The position numbers and the translations under genes are program-made. The notes below the pieces were generated by a model, which saw only the letters and a program-made list of their open reading frames with translations, had not been told where the DNA came from and made no database searches. A stretch of 42,297 nucleotides of DNA from an uncultured Lachnospiraceae bacterium (GTDB lineage Bacteria > Bacillota > Clostridia > Lachnospirales > Lachnospiraceae), in NCBI GenBank assembly GCA_910584785.1, contig CAJUDX010000025.1, forward strand, positions 1 to 42,297. The letters run 5' to 3'. The stretch's first letter is position 1, and each line of letters begins with the position of its first letter. Shown here piece after piece: positions 15,783 to 23,338 of the stretch.

Positions 15783-16595
15783 TTAAGCTTCCGGCAGGTT
15801 ATCAGGTGCATCGTCGGGCTTTTTTGGTAATTCCAGATGGATAGCCGGTGCAATTTCCTCAAGAAATGCCTGGTAATCCGCTACAGCGCCGGAGTGCGGA
15901 TTATAGGAAAAGATGCTCTCTCCATGGGCCGGGGCCTCGGCAATCGCCACACCGGTACGGATCTTTGCAGTAAATACCTTGGTATTAATCTGGATGGCAA
16001 GCTGTTCTGCCATTTCCAATACATCGCGGGAAAGCAGGGTACGAGCATTAAAGCGGGTCAGAAGAATACCCAGGACATTCAGGCGGGGATTAAAACTATC
16101 ACGCACGGATTCAATGGTTTCCTTCAGCTGGGCAAGACCCACCAAACTTAAAATATCCGAAGCCATGGGAATAATCAGATGATCTGAAACCGCATAGGCA
16201 TTTACCGTCAGCAGGTTTAAGGCTGGCGGAGTATCGATCACGATATAATCATACTTGTTAATCACTGGCCAGAGTGCATTCCTGAGAATCGTCTCCCGGT
16301 TCGAGGTGAATTTCTCAAGTCCATTGCTGCTCAGGGTGATATCAGAAAGCAAAATATCGCCGTATTCGCTGTTAAACATCGCTTGTTCAATCGGAACTTC
16401 TCCATTCAGTACATCGAGAACAGTATATGGGTTATCCATACTTGCGCCAAGACAAAATCCCAGGTTGCCCTGCGGATCAAGATCAATGCCCAGAACTTTC
16501 TTTCCTGCCAGGGAAAGGCCCGAAGCCAATGCTGCGGATGTAGTGGTTTTGCCCACGCCGCCCTTTTGATTTGAAACTGTAATTATGATAGACAA
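15783..16595 (-). CDS. ParA/Soj-type ATPase
   Basis: This is a deviant-Walker-A ATPase of the ParA/MinD superfamily: 'NQKGGVGKTTTSAALA' near residue 8, 'GIDLDPQGNLG' (Walker A') near 40, 'YDYIVIDTPPALNLL' (Walker B) near 116. At 270 residues it lacks the N-terminal DNA-binding region of plasmid ParAs and is Soj-length. Such proteins dimerise with ATP, often bind the nucleoid, and place cargo or regulate partners. The start is TTG at 16595, 7 bases after GGAGG; no ATG fits. There is no ParB or parS-like gene beside it. The only partner is the ComFB protein, so this is probably a cargo-placing or signalling ATPase. It is divergent from fliD. Confidence 0.9.
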   Translation of the reverse strand: MSIIITVSNQKGGVGKTTTSAALASGLSLAGKKVLGIDLDPQGNLGFCLGASMDNPYTVLDVLNGEVPIEQAMFNSEYGDILLSDITLSSNGLEKFTSNRETILRNALWPVINKYDYIVIDTPPALNLLTVNAYAVSDHLIIPMASDILSLVGLAQLKETIESVRDSFNPRLNVLGILLTRFNARTLLSRDVLEMAEQLAIQINTKVFTAKIRTGVAIAEAPAHGESIFSYNPHSGAVADYQAFLEEIAPAIHLELPKKPDDAPDNLPEA

Positions 16596-16759
16596 AACAG
16601 TACCTCCAAAAAATAAAATTGAAAAAAGATTTTCTCCATATTAATTTTATTATATAACATGTCGATAAATAAGTATAGATGAAAAATGAATTTTTTCCGG
16701 GTATTGATAAGGAAATATAACAGTTCATATGTTTTCATGGTTATGGGAAAATCCCTGGC

Positions 16760-16785
16760 TAAAGATAAGGATGTCTGAACGATGG
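16760..16785 (+). promoter_or_regulatory. Possible sigma-28 promoter of fliD
   Basis: TAAA (16760-16763), a 14-base spacer, then AACGATGG (16778-16785) partly match TAAA-N15-GCCGATAT. The -10 is weak, but the position upstream of a late flagellar gene supports it. The rest of the 260-base gap from the ParA start has a leftward TATAAT near 16653-16658 and no gene. Confidence 0.4.
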
Positions 16786-16855
16786 CAGGGAGTGGCAGAG
16801 CTGGATCTGCACAGGAAAAACAGACCCCATTATGTAGTGAAAGGAGTTTTAAACA

Positions 16856-19474
16856 ATGGCAAGTATATCGAGCGCAAACAGTATAGGTAATACGTCTTTG
16901 CGGGGTTATGGCGGTATGGCTTCCGGTATTGACCGCGATTCCATTATCGAGAAGATGACCCTGGGCACGACGACGAAAATTAATAACCAGAAGAAAAAAA
17001 TTACCCAGCTTCAGTGGAAACAGGAAGCCTACCGCAACATCAGCGACCAGATTATAGATTTTGGTGATAAATATACCAGCTTCTCCTCGACGAATACGCT
17101 GAAAGATCCGAACTTTTTTGCAAAGAATATTATTTCGATTCACGGCAGAGATGAAGCGACCCGCTTTGTCACAGCGACGGGAAGTTCAGATTTGCTTAGC
17201 AGTATTTCCATCAAGGGTGTAAAGCAGCTGGCAACTTCTACGGTCAGGCAGTCGGAGGGGCATTATAGTGCAGATGGACTGAAAACTTCACTGGAGGATT
17301 TGAATGCGGAGTGGAGATCTTCCAAGCTGCAGGGGAGCCAGCTGATTTTTGAAAAGAAAGGAAATGATGGTAAAACTGCGGACAGAGTAGTCCTTACTCT
17401 TCCGGATGCCTATGAAGTAGAGGAAAATGGAAAGAAAGTAACAAAAAAGATAGATTATACAGGCGATCCAGAAGAATTAGTAAAGCAGCTGAATCAATCG
17501 TTAAGCACCGCTGAAATAAAGATTGGGGATAAGAAGATTAGTGAAGCGTTTGATTTTAAGTATAATGCTGCCAGCCAATCTGTAGAACTTAATTTTAAGG
17601 ATATGCCAGCAGAGTATCAAATCCGTGGTGGTTCTACTGCTTTATCTGCATTGGGGTATGACACTAAGGACGCTAATGGTGAAACGCAGTATCTGATCAA
17701 TGTAGGCGATCTTAAGCATTCTGGCAAGTCATTTGAAGATACTGGTGTCAATAAACCAAGTGCTCTTCAGGAGATGACAGGAAAGAAATTAACGTTTAGT
17801 TATGATGGAAGCAAGAAAGACATTGAGCTGATTAATGCGGCGGAGGTGGAGGAACTTCAAAAGTTATTTACGAAAGAAGAATCCAAAGAGCTTGCCGGCT
17901 TATTGAAAGACAAAGCGGATGGAAAGACGGTAAACGAGGATCGCATTAAGGAATTGTCTGAAAAGAAAGAAGCACAGTTAAATAAAATGGCTGAAAACCT
18001 TCAGGGACGTTTGGACCGTGCCTATGGAAAGGATATGGTTAAAGCAGAAATCAAGGATGGTAAATTCAGTTTTACAACCATGAACAAAGAATCCACAGTA
18101 TCCATTGTTTCTAATGATTATGGTCTGTTAAATAACCTGGGTATTAGCTATGGTGAATCTAATAAAGTAAACTTATACGGAAAAATAAGCCAGTCGTCAC
18201 TTCTTGGCAAAGATGCTGAAAAATTACCGGATGGAGCATTGGATCTTAAAATTAATGGTGTTGCTATTGAAGGAATTACGAAAGACACCGCTGTCGGTGA
18301 TATTTTAGCAAAGATTAATAGTTCTAAAGCAGGTGTAAAAGCAACCTATGTAGACGCAACGGGTCAGTTTATGTTAGTTTCTTCCGAAACAGGAGCAGGG
18401 CGTGATATTACATTAGACTCTGAGGTGGCACAGAAATTATTCGGGGCGACAACAGACGACGGAAGCGGAAAACAGGTATATGATCCGGAGAAAGGCGTAA
18501 ATAAAGGCCAGGACGCAATTATCTGCGTCAGCTATGGTAATGGTGTTGATGTAGATATTAAGCGGGCGTCAAATTCCTTTAATCTGGAAGGACTGAATGT
18601 AAGTGTAACAGGTACATTTGGCGGAACCTATAAGAAAAATGAAGCGGGACAGTTCTTAGACAAAGATGGCAATGTACTAAAAGATGATGACATTGCAAAT
18701 AGAGTCTGGAACGAAGACGCTTCCCAAACCGTAACGTTTACCGCTAAATCCGATGTAGACGCTATTGTAGAGCGTGTTAAGGGCTTTTTTGAAGATTTTA
18801 ATAAGCTTGCTGGTGATATCAATACAGAAATCATCACCCGTCCTGACACCTCCTATGGTCCGTTGACGGATGAGCAGAAGGAAGAGATGGACGAAACTTC
18901 CATTGAAAACTGGGAAAAGAAAGCTAAACAGGGTATGTTGTACGGTGATTCAGCGATGCGTGATTTGAGCGTGGATGTACAGGGGATTTTCCTGAAGCTG
19001 ATGAATAATGTTGGATTTGAAAAGCTGAAAGAAATGGGTATTACCTATTCGGATGATTATAATGATGGCGGTACGATTTCTTTTGATGAGGGCAAGTTCC
19101 GTACGGCAGTAGAGAACGATTCCGAAGCTGTTGCCAATGTATTTACCGGAGGAGGCGGTGTGTCTAAGGGTCTGGTGGATATTATGGACGAAACCTTTAC
19201 GCCTTATGCAACCCGCTATGCTTCGAAGAATGGTAACGGCGGCAAGGGGTCCTATGGACGTCTGATTGAGATTGCCGGTTCGGAGAAGAAGCCGACTACC
19301 CTGTTAAATAACCAGTTATATGATGAAATTGAGGATATTCAGGATTTGATTGAGCGCCTTCAGGATCAGTTGAAGGGTGAGCAGGATCGTTATATTTCGC
19401 AGTTTACGACGATGGAGTCACTATTAAACAAGATGAATACCCAGTCCAGCTATCTGTCCCAGTTGTCAGGCTGA
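16856..19474 (+). CDS. fliD: Flagellar filament cap protein, extra long
   Basis: FliD caps the growing flagellar filament and folds exported flagellin outside the cell. The conserved N-terminus 'LRGYGGMASGIDRDSIIEKM' and coiled 'KITQLQWKQEAYRNISDQI', and the C-terminal coiled coil ending in 'SQFTTMESLLNKMNTQSSYL', are both present. At 872 residues it is far longer than the usual 450-700. The extra length lies in the middle (~140-620), which is Lys/Asp/Glu-rich and AT-richer than the ends, as expected for a surface-exposed hypervariable insert. AAAGGAG lies 9 bases before the ATG. fliS follows after about 160 bases that hold a palindrome. Confidence 0.95.
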   Translation: MASISSANSIGNTSLRGYGGMASGIDRDSIIEKMTLGTTTKINNQKKKITQLQWKQEAYRNISDQIIDFGDKYTSFSSTNTLKDPNFFAKNIISIHGRDEATRFVTATGSSDLLSSISIKGVKQLATSTVRQSEGHYSADGLKTSLEDLNAEWRSSKLQGSQLIFEKKGNDGKTADRVVLTLPDAYEVEENGKKVTKKIDYTGDPEELVKQLNQSLSTAEIKIGDKKISEAFDFKYNAASQSVELNFKDMPAEYQIRGGSTALSALGYDTKDANGETQYLINVGDLKHSGKSFEDTGVNKPSALQEMTGKKLTFSYDGSKKDIELINAAEVEELQKLFTKEESKELAGLLKDKADGKTVNEDRIKELSEKKEAQLNKMAENLQGRLDRAYGKDMVKAEIKDGKFSFTTMNKESTVSIVSNDYGLLNNLGISYGESNKVNLYGKISQSSLLGKDAEKLPDGALDLKINGVAIEGITKDTAVGDILAKINSSKAGVKATYVDATGQFMLVSSETGAGRDITLDSEVAQKLFGATTDDGSGKQVYDPEKGVNKGQDAIICVSYGNGVDVDIKRASNSFNLEGLNVSVTGTFGGTYKKNEAGQFLDKDGNVLKDDDIANRVWNEDASQTVTFTAKSDVDAIVERVKGFFEDFNKLAGDINTEIITRPDTSYGPLTDEQKEEMDETSIENWEKKAKQGMLYGDSAMRDLSVDVQGIFLKLMNNVGFEKLKEMGITYSDDYNDGGTISFDEGKFRTAVENDSEAVANVFTGGGGVSKGLVDIMDETFTPYATRYASKNGNGGKGSYGRLIEIAGSEKKPTTLLNNQLYDEIEDIQDLIERLQDQLKGEQDRYISQFTTMESLLNKMNTQSSYLSQLSG

Positions 19475-19529
19475 TATTTGTTTTGCCTGGCAGCATTGGC
19501 ACTATACTAAGATAGTTAAACATAATTAC

Positions 19530-19568
19530 GGCAAGGATTCCCCTTCCTTTTGGCGGGGGATGAATTGC
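19530..19568. repeat. Palindrome between fliD and fliS resembling an IS200/IS605 end
   Basis: GGCAAGGATTCCCCTTCC ... GGCGGGGGATGAATTGCC folds into a stem around TTTT, closed by GGCAA/TTGCC. The core TCCCCTTCC-n-GG-n-GGGGATGAATTGC recurs at the right edge of the window (42266-42297). No transposase gene adjoins it. It may be a mobile-element scar that now works as an mRNA hairpin. Confidence 0.6.
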
Positions 19569-19632
19569 CGGAAATTAAGTGAAGGGAAATGCCGGCAGCT
19601 GTATTGAATTTTTGAATAAGGAAAGGGATTTG

Positions 19633-20037
19633 ATGAACGGATATAGCCAATATAAAGAGAAAAGTATTTATTCCATGTCTGGTCCAGAACTTTTACTTCT
19701 TTTGTTTGATGAGGCCATTCGGCGTCTGACCAGGGCAGAGCATTCACTGCAGGATAAGAATTATAAGGACTTTGACGATTGTGTGACGCGGGCGACGAAG
19801 ATTGTACGTTATTTGACGGATATTCTGGATATGAGTCAGCCGATTGCCTGGGATTTAAAGAGAATTTATGATTACCTGGTTTACGACCTCAGTCGTGTGC
19901 GGGCTGGTCGCGAGCGTCAGATGAGTGAGATCGGGCGTATTCGTCATATTCTTTCCGAATTAAGAGAGGGGTTTGACGGAGCCAGTAAAAAAGTGAGCGA
20001 TACCCATGTCGTTCAAAGTAAAGAGATCCGGGGATAG
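19633..20037 (+). CDS. fliS: Flagellin export chaperone
   Basis: FliS binds the C-terminus of flagellin in the cytoplasm and keeps it unfolded for export. The start ATG at 19633 follows AAAGGGA; upstream in-frame GTG gives a longer, unsupported leader. The 134 residues show the family pattern 'GYSQYKEKSIYSMSGPELL', 'LLFDEAIRRLTRAEHSL', 'VTRATKIVRYLTDILDMS', all helical. It sits between fliD and a FliT-position gene in the standard late-flagellar order. Flagellin itself is not in this window. Confidence 0.95.
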   Translation: MNGYSQYKEKSIYSMSGPELLLLLFDEAIRRLTRAEHSLQDKNYKDFDDCVTRATKIVRYLTDILDMSQPIAWDLKRIYDYLVYDLSRVRAGRERQMSEIGRIRHILSELREGFDGASKKVSDTHVVQSKEIRG

Positions 20038-20095
20038 TGACAGGGCTATGGATGTAATAGCCTGAAGGACAAGCGGACAGAAAGGACGGACAGCG

Positions 20096-20491
20096 ATGGA
20101 ACTGGATTTGATGAAAGTGATGATTCTTCTTCAGCGGAAATGGAATTCCGTCCGTGAACTGGATCGTCTGACGTGTGAACTGGAAGAAATCGTGGAGCGG
20201 GACGATGGAATATCCGCAGTGATGATTCTTCAGCTTCGCGATGACGAGATGTTAAAGATAGAACAATGTATGGAAGATATCTGGCAGCTGGGAGAGGTAA
20301 GCCGGGAGGCCAGCGAAAAGCTGCGTCAGTTGATTGCCTCAGATTTAGACAAGGCAGAGGGAACTACGCCGGAGGAGAAAAAGATTTTTGAAATCCGGCA
20401 GAAAACGCAGGTTTTATTAGATAAGTTAAAGAAAAAAGATCAGGAGTTAAATCGCAGGATGGCTGGAAATAACCGTCCCGGCAGCAGATAG
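20096..20491 (+). CDS. Small helical protein in the FliT position
   Basis: The 131-residue protein is charged and predicted wholly helical, with heptad-like stretches ('RELDRLTCELEEIVERDD', 'LLDKLKKKDQELNRRM'). It has no signal peptide or catalytic motif. It lies 58 bases after fliS, where many Firmicutes encode FliT, the chaperone of the cap protein FliD. The length and helical character fit. Sequence similarity alone is not enough to name it. AAAGGA precedes the ATG. Confidence 0.6.
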   Translation: MELDLMKVMILLQRKWNSVRELDRLTCELEEIVERDDGISAVMILQLRDDEMLKIEQCMEDIWQLGEVSREASEKLRQLIASDLDKAEGTTPEEKKIFEIRQKTQVLLDKLKKKDQELNRRMAGNNRPGSR

Positions 20492-20536
20492 CCTGGAAAC
20501 AGGGAAGAAAATAAACATTGACGGATTGAGAGTGCG

Positions 20537-21709
20537 ATGAACCAATTATTGTTTGAAGGACGTTCTCTGGTGGGAATTGTGTCCTCGGTTATTCGTCAGG
20601 ATGATTTGCGGGTAGCCTACAGTCGTCTTGACTGGGAAAGAATGTTTCGTCTGTCTGATTTCCATAAGGTATCGAATATTGTTTACCTGGGAATTTTGGG
20701 CAAGGGGGACTCCCTGCCGGATAAGTGGCAGGAGCGCTTTTTTGAGCGTTACCAGGAGGCCCTGCTGTTTGGAGAGAATTGCAGGGAGCAGATTACGGAA
20801 ATTTTAACCTGGCTGGATATGAGGGAAATTTCCTGTACCCTCCTTACTTATGAATTTATTCGCGATTTTTATAAGATTCCAGAGATGGCGGATAATCAGG
20901 CATTGCAGGTTTTACTGGATGAAGAAAATTATTTTTATGCCAAGGGTTATTTGATTGACCTGGGTTATGAAGTTGATTCGTCTTATAAGGGAATGGGTGA
21001 ACGGCTGCACCGTGTATCTGGTGTGTCGATTATGCTGTATTCGCATTTGCCTTTTAGGACGGCAAAGTATATAAAGAATATGACAAGGCTCCTGGAAACT
21101 GCGATATGCAAGGAGCCTTATAACTATATCCATATGCTGCCGCCGGAAAGCGAATTTATTTACCGGATGGCAGGAGCGGCTTACCGCTATGTCACGGATG
21201 AGCTGACGCTGAGAGAAGTACTGGATTTGCTGCATTACCATATGATTTGGCGGGATGAGCTGCATAGGGAAGCAGTGCGAAAGCACCTGGCAGAGTTTCA
21301 GATAGAAGATTTGGCAGAAAAAATTCTTCGGATTTCCTATATGTGGTTTGGGGATAAAAAGGATAATTATTTCCAAAACCAGCCGGAGGATATGTCCGTA
21401 TACGATGTGCTGGAGGATCGGCTGCTGACCAAGGGCATTATTAATCATGAGACCGACGAACAGGCGCTTCGGCTGCAAAGCATTATTCAGAGGGAGATTG
21501 ATAAGGAGAAGCAGAAGGAAACCTGGGAACTGCGCAGGGAAAAATGGGAGAGACAAAAGGAAAAAGTAATGAAAAAGGTGCGCTGGGCTTTCCCGGACTA
21601 TCACTATATGTCATCCATTTATCCGACAGTGGAAAAAGCGCCAGTTTTACTTCCTGTGTTTTGGGTGATCCGAGGTGTACGACTGATGCTGAGGATATTT
21701 ACAAAATAG
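20537..21709 (+). CDS. Putative nucleotidyltransferase-like protein (PF14907-type)
   Basis: The 390-residue protein resembles the uncharacterised bacterial nucleotidyltransferase family. The layout fits: an N-terminal helical domain ('LDWERMFRLSDFHKVSNIVYL'), then a short alpha/beta core ('WLDMREISCTLLTYEFIRDFY'), then 'RLHRVSGVSIMLYSHLPF' and 'FIYRMAGAAYRYVTDELTLREVLDLLHYH'. The active-site GDID/DLD motif of that family reads 'EMADNQALQVLLD' here, so activity may be lost. A basic coiled stretch (~325-350, many KEK/REK) precedes a short hydrophobic end. It is last in the fliD-fliS run, with a GAGTGCG site before the ATG. A role in flagellin modification or placement would be a guess. Confidence 0.5.
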   Translation: MNQLLFEGRSLVGIVSSVIRQDDLRVAYSRLDWERMFRLSDFHKVSNIVYLGILGKGDSLPDKWQERFFERYQEALLFGENCREQITEILTWLDMREISCTLLTYEFIRDFYKIPEMADNQALQVLLDEENYFYAKGYLIDLGYEVDSSYKGMGERLHRVSGVSIMLYSHLPFRTAKYIKNMTRLLETAICKEPYNYIHMLPPESEFIYRMAGAAYRYVTDELTLREVLDLLHYHMIWRDELHREAVRKHLAEFQIEDLAEKILRISYMWFGDKKDNYFQNQPEDMSVYDVLEDRLLTKGIINHETDEQALRLQSIIQREIDKEKQKETWELRREKWERQKEKVMKKVRWAFPDYHYMSSIYPTVEKAPVLLPVFWVIRGVRLMLRIFTK

Positions 21710-21740
21710 AGAAGAGAAAACAGATATAAATGTAAGAATA

Positions 21741-21824
21741 GAAGAGTAAGAAAAGAAAAGCAAGAACAAAAGAGTAAGAAAAGAAAAGCAAGAATAAAAG
21801 AGTAAGAATAGAAAAACAAGAATA
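21741..21824 (+). repeat. Three tandem 28-bp A-rich repeats
   Basis: Units 21741-21768, 21769-21796 and 21797-21824 follow RAAGAGTAAGAAAAGAAAAGCAAGAAYA closely. They are purine-only on the plus strand apart from a few C and T, and they lie between the stop at 21709 and the shared terminator. Confidence 0.85.
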
Positions 21825-21830
21825 GAAAAA

Positions 21831-21869
21831 GATGCTGCGATAAATCTTTTGACCGCAGCATCTTTTTTT
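21831..21869. terminator. Bidirectional terminator between the two flagellar runs
   Basis: GATGCTGCG (21831-21839) pairs with CGCAGCATC (21854-21862), followed by seven T on the plus strand. The A-run before the left arm supplies T's for the minus-strand transcript. It overlaps the csrA stop codon. Confidence 0.9.
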
Positions 21870-22125
21870 AGTATTCTTTCCCATCTTTCCCATCCTTCGC
21901 CGGATGATGAAAAAAAGACTGAAGTTGCAAAACCGAACGTAAATCCGGGGATAGAGCAGTTTTATTGGTTTGTTCTGCTTCAGAAAGTTCTTCCCGGAGA
22001 ATGGAAATTTGTTTTGGCGCATCAATAGCCAGGCGCACACCATCGGAGGCGCAGTCAATAATGGTAATGCGAATATTTTCCCCAATTAAAAGGCTTTCAT
22101 TTTTTTTACGTCGAAGTATCAGCAT
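21868..22125 (-). CDS. csrA: Carbon storage regulator CsrA
   Basis: CsrA is a homodimeric RNA-binding protein that blocks translation at GGA sites. In Bacillus its main target is flagellin mRNA, and FliW relieves the block. The core reads 'MLILRRKKNESLLIGENIRI', then 'ASDGVRLAIDAPKQISILREEL'. The start at 22125 is set by that N-terminus and by GGGAG upstream; the gene begins inside fliW (20-base overlap). At 85 residues it is about 10 longer than usual, with a His/Lys/Asp-rich tail. Two GGA triplets lie just before its own start codon, so self-repression is possible. Confidence 0.95.
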   Translation of the reverse strand: MLILRRKKNESLLIGENIRITIIDCASDGVRLAIDAPKQISILREELSEAEQTNKTALSPDLRSVLQLQSFFHHPAKDGKDGKEY

Positions 22126-22594
22126 GGTTGTCACTCCCGTCCTGGTCATTGATTGGATTAGTGATGGTATCAAAGGAACGCAGCTTGTGGCGGTAGCCAT
22201 AAGGGGAATCCTTTAAAATCACCTGAATCCCGTGGCGCGTCTTTGGATTTATCACTAAAGGACATTTTAAGTTTACTGTGTTTTCAAGGTAATCATTTTG
22301 CACGACACAGATAGCATAATAGGAAAGTTCTCCGCTGTCCTCGGTCTCTAAGCAGGTAAGTTCTTCAGGAGCAAGTACAGGAGAATAATCCGGGTCAAGG
22401 AAAAAAGGATTGATTAACACAAAAACAACCTTGCTTTCTTCTGTCGACAACATAAGCAGGATAGAATCGTCATCTTCATTCATCCGCAGTAAGAGATAGC
22501 GAGTCAGTTTAGGAAAACCAAAAATTCCGTCACGGAAAATCAGCAGATCCTCTTCACGATATTCTACTGTACCATAATCAGTTTGTATTGTCAT
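22106..22594 (-). CDS. fliW: Flagellar assembly factor FliW
   Basis: FliW binds flagellin and CsrA alternately, so that flagellin is translated only when export draws the protein away. The N-terminus 'IQTDYGTVEYREEDLLIF', 'DGIFGFPKLTRYLLL' and 'VVFVLINPFFLDPDYSP' are typical, as is 'VNLKCPLVINPKTRHGIQVIL'. At 162 residues it is slightly long, with a polar C-terminal tail that overlaps the csrA start. It lies 15 bases after the DUF6470 gene, in the standard order. Confidence 0.95.
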   Translation of the reverse strand: MTIQTDYGTVEYREEDLLIFRDGIFGFPKLTRYLLLRMNEDDDSILLMLSTEESKVVFVLINPFFLDPDYSPVLAPEELTCLETEDSGELSYYAICVVQNDYLENTVNLKCPLVINPKTRHGIQVILKDSPYGYRHKLRSFDTITNPINDQDGSDNHADTST

Positions 22595-22609
22595 AAAATG
22601 ATGTCACTC

Positions 22610-23245
22610 CTATGTGAATAAATTAAAGTTTGTGCTGGTATCGGTTTGGCGCGGAACATAGTTATAGCCACCCAGGTATTCTATATGGACGGAAGGGCGC
22701 TGCGTAACAATCGTCATGGTCAGCGGCGGGAGATAGGTAAGTTCGCCCTTAGCAACCCGCATTTCAAAAGCACCGCGCTGGGCCGTATAGGATGAACTGG
22801 CTTGTGCAGGAATCGCCTGGCTTACCTCAGAAGAGACAGTTGCAGTGGCAACGGCATTTGCTGCAGTAGCCGCAGATGCACTATCGGTAGCCGAAAGTTC
22901 TGCGGTAGATACAGAAACATTTTTGGGAACCTGTACCTTGGGCATTGACCTCATGGCAGAAGCAGCACGATTCTGCTGTTGTGAAGCAAGCTGCTCAAAT
23001 GTTTGGTTTTGTCCGCCCTGGGGCTGAGGCGTGGAGTTCTGAATATTATGAGAAAAGGTGCGGTTAATCCGGCTTAAATTCTCAATCGAAGCAGAACCTT
23101 GTAAGCCTGTTTTATGCATCATCCGATGGCGGGCAATGGCTTTTCGCCGCTCAATATCAACAGAATTTGGGCTGATCAGCCGGGCATTCTGTGTGAACCG
23201 CATAATTTGAATCGGTTCGGTTGTAATCTTAATCAACGGTTGCAT
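22610..23245 (-). CDS. DUF6470 (YviE-like) protein of the flagellar operon
   Basis: The ATG at 23245 follows AAGGAGG by 6 bases; longer in-frame starts lack a site. The 211 residues begin 'MQPLIKITTEPIQIMRFTQN', as in the DUF6470 family encoded between flgL and fliW in Bacillus (yviE). The middle is rich in Gln, Ala, Ser and Thr and lacks a fold signal. The end 'MRVAKGELTYLPPLTMTIVT' returns to beta-rich sequence. Its function is unknown in the family. It is cytoplasmic by lack of a signal. Confidence 0.75.
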   Translation of the reverse strand: MQPLIKITTEPIQIMRFTQNARLISPNSVDIERRKAIARHRMMHKTGLQGSASIENLSRINRTFSHNIQNSTPQPQGGQNQTFEQLASQQQNRAASAMRSMPKVQVPKNVSVSTAELSATDSASAATAANAVATATVSSEVSQAIPAQASSSYTAQRGAFEMRVAKGELTYLPPLTMTIVTQRPSVHIEYLGGYNYVPRQTDTSTNFNLFT

Positions 23246-23338
23246 AAAAAACCTCCTTAATCTATAACAAAAACTAACATGAATTATCCGCCTGACCGCC
23301 CAGTGTAATTCCTGCAAGGGCGGCAGGACAGAAAAAAC

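Noticed and set aside
15783..16595. Chromosomal or plasmid ParABS partition locus
   Set aside because: No ParB gene and no parS-like 16-bp palindrome seen beside it; the partner is a ComFB protein.
21741..21824. CRISPR-like array (also considered at 41044-41144 and 14201-14278)
   Set aside because: Units are directly tandem with no unique spacers, and no cas genes are nearby.
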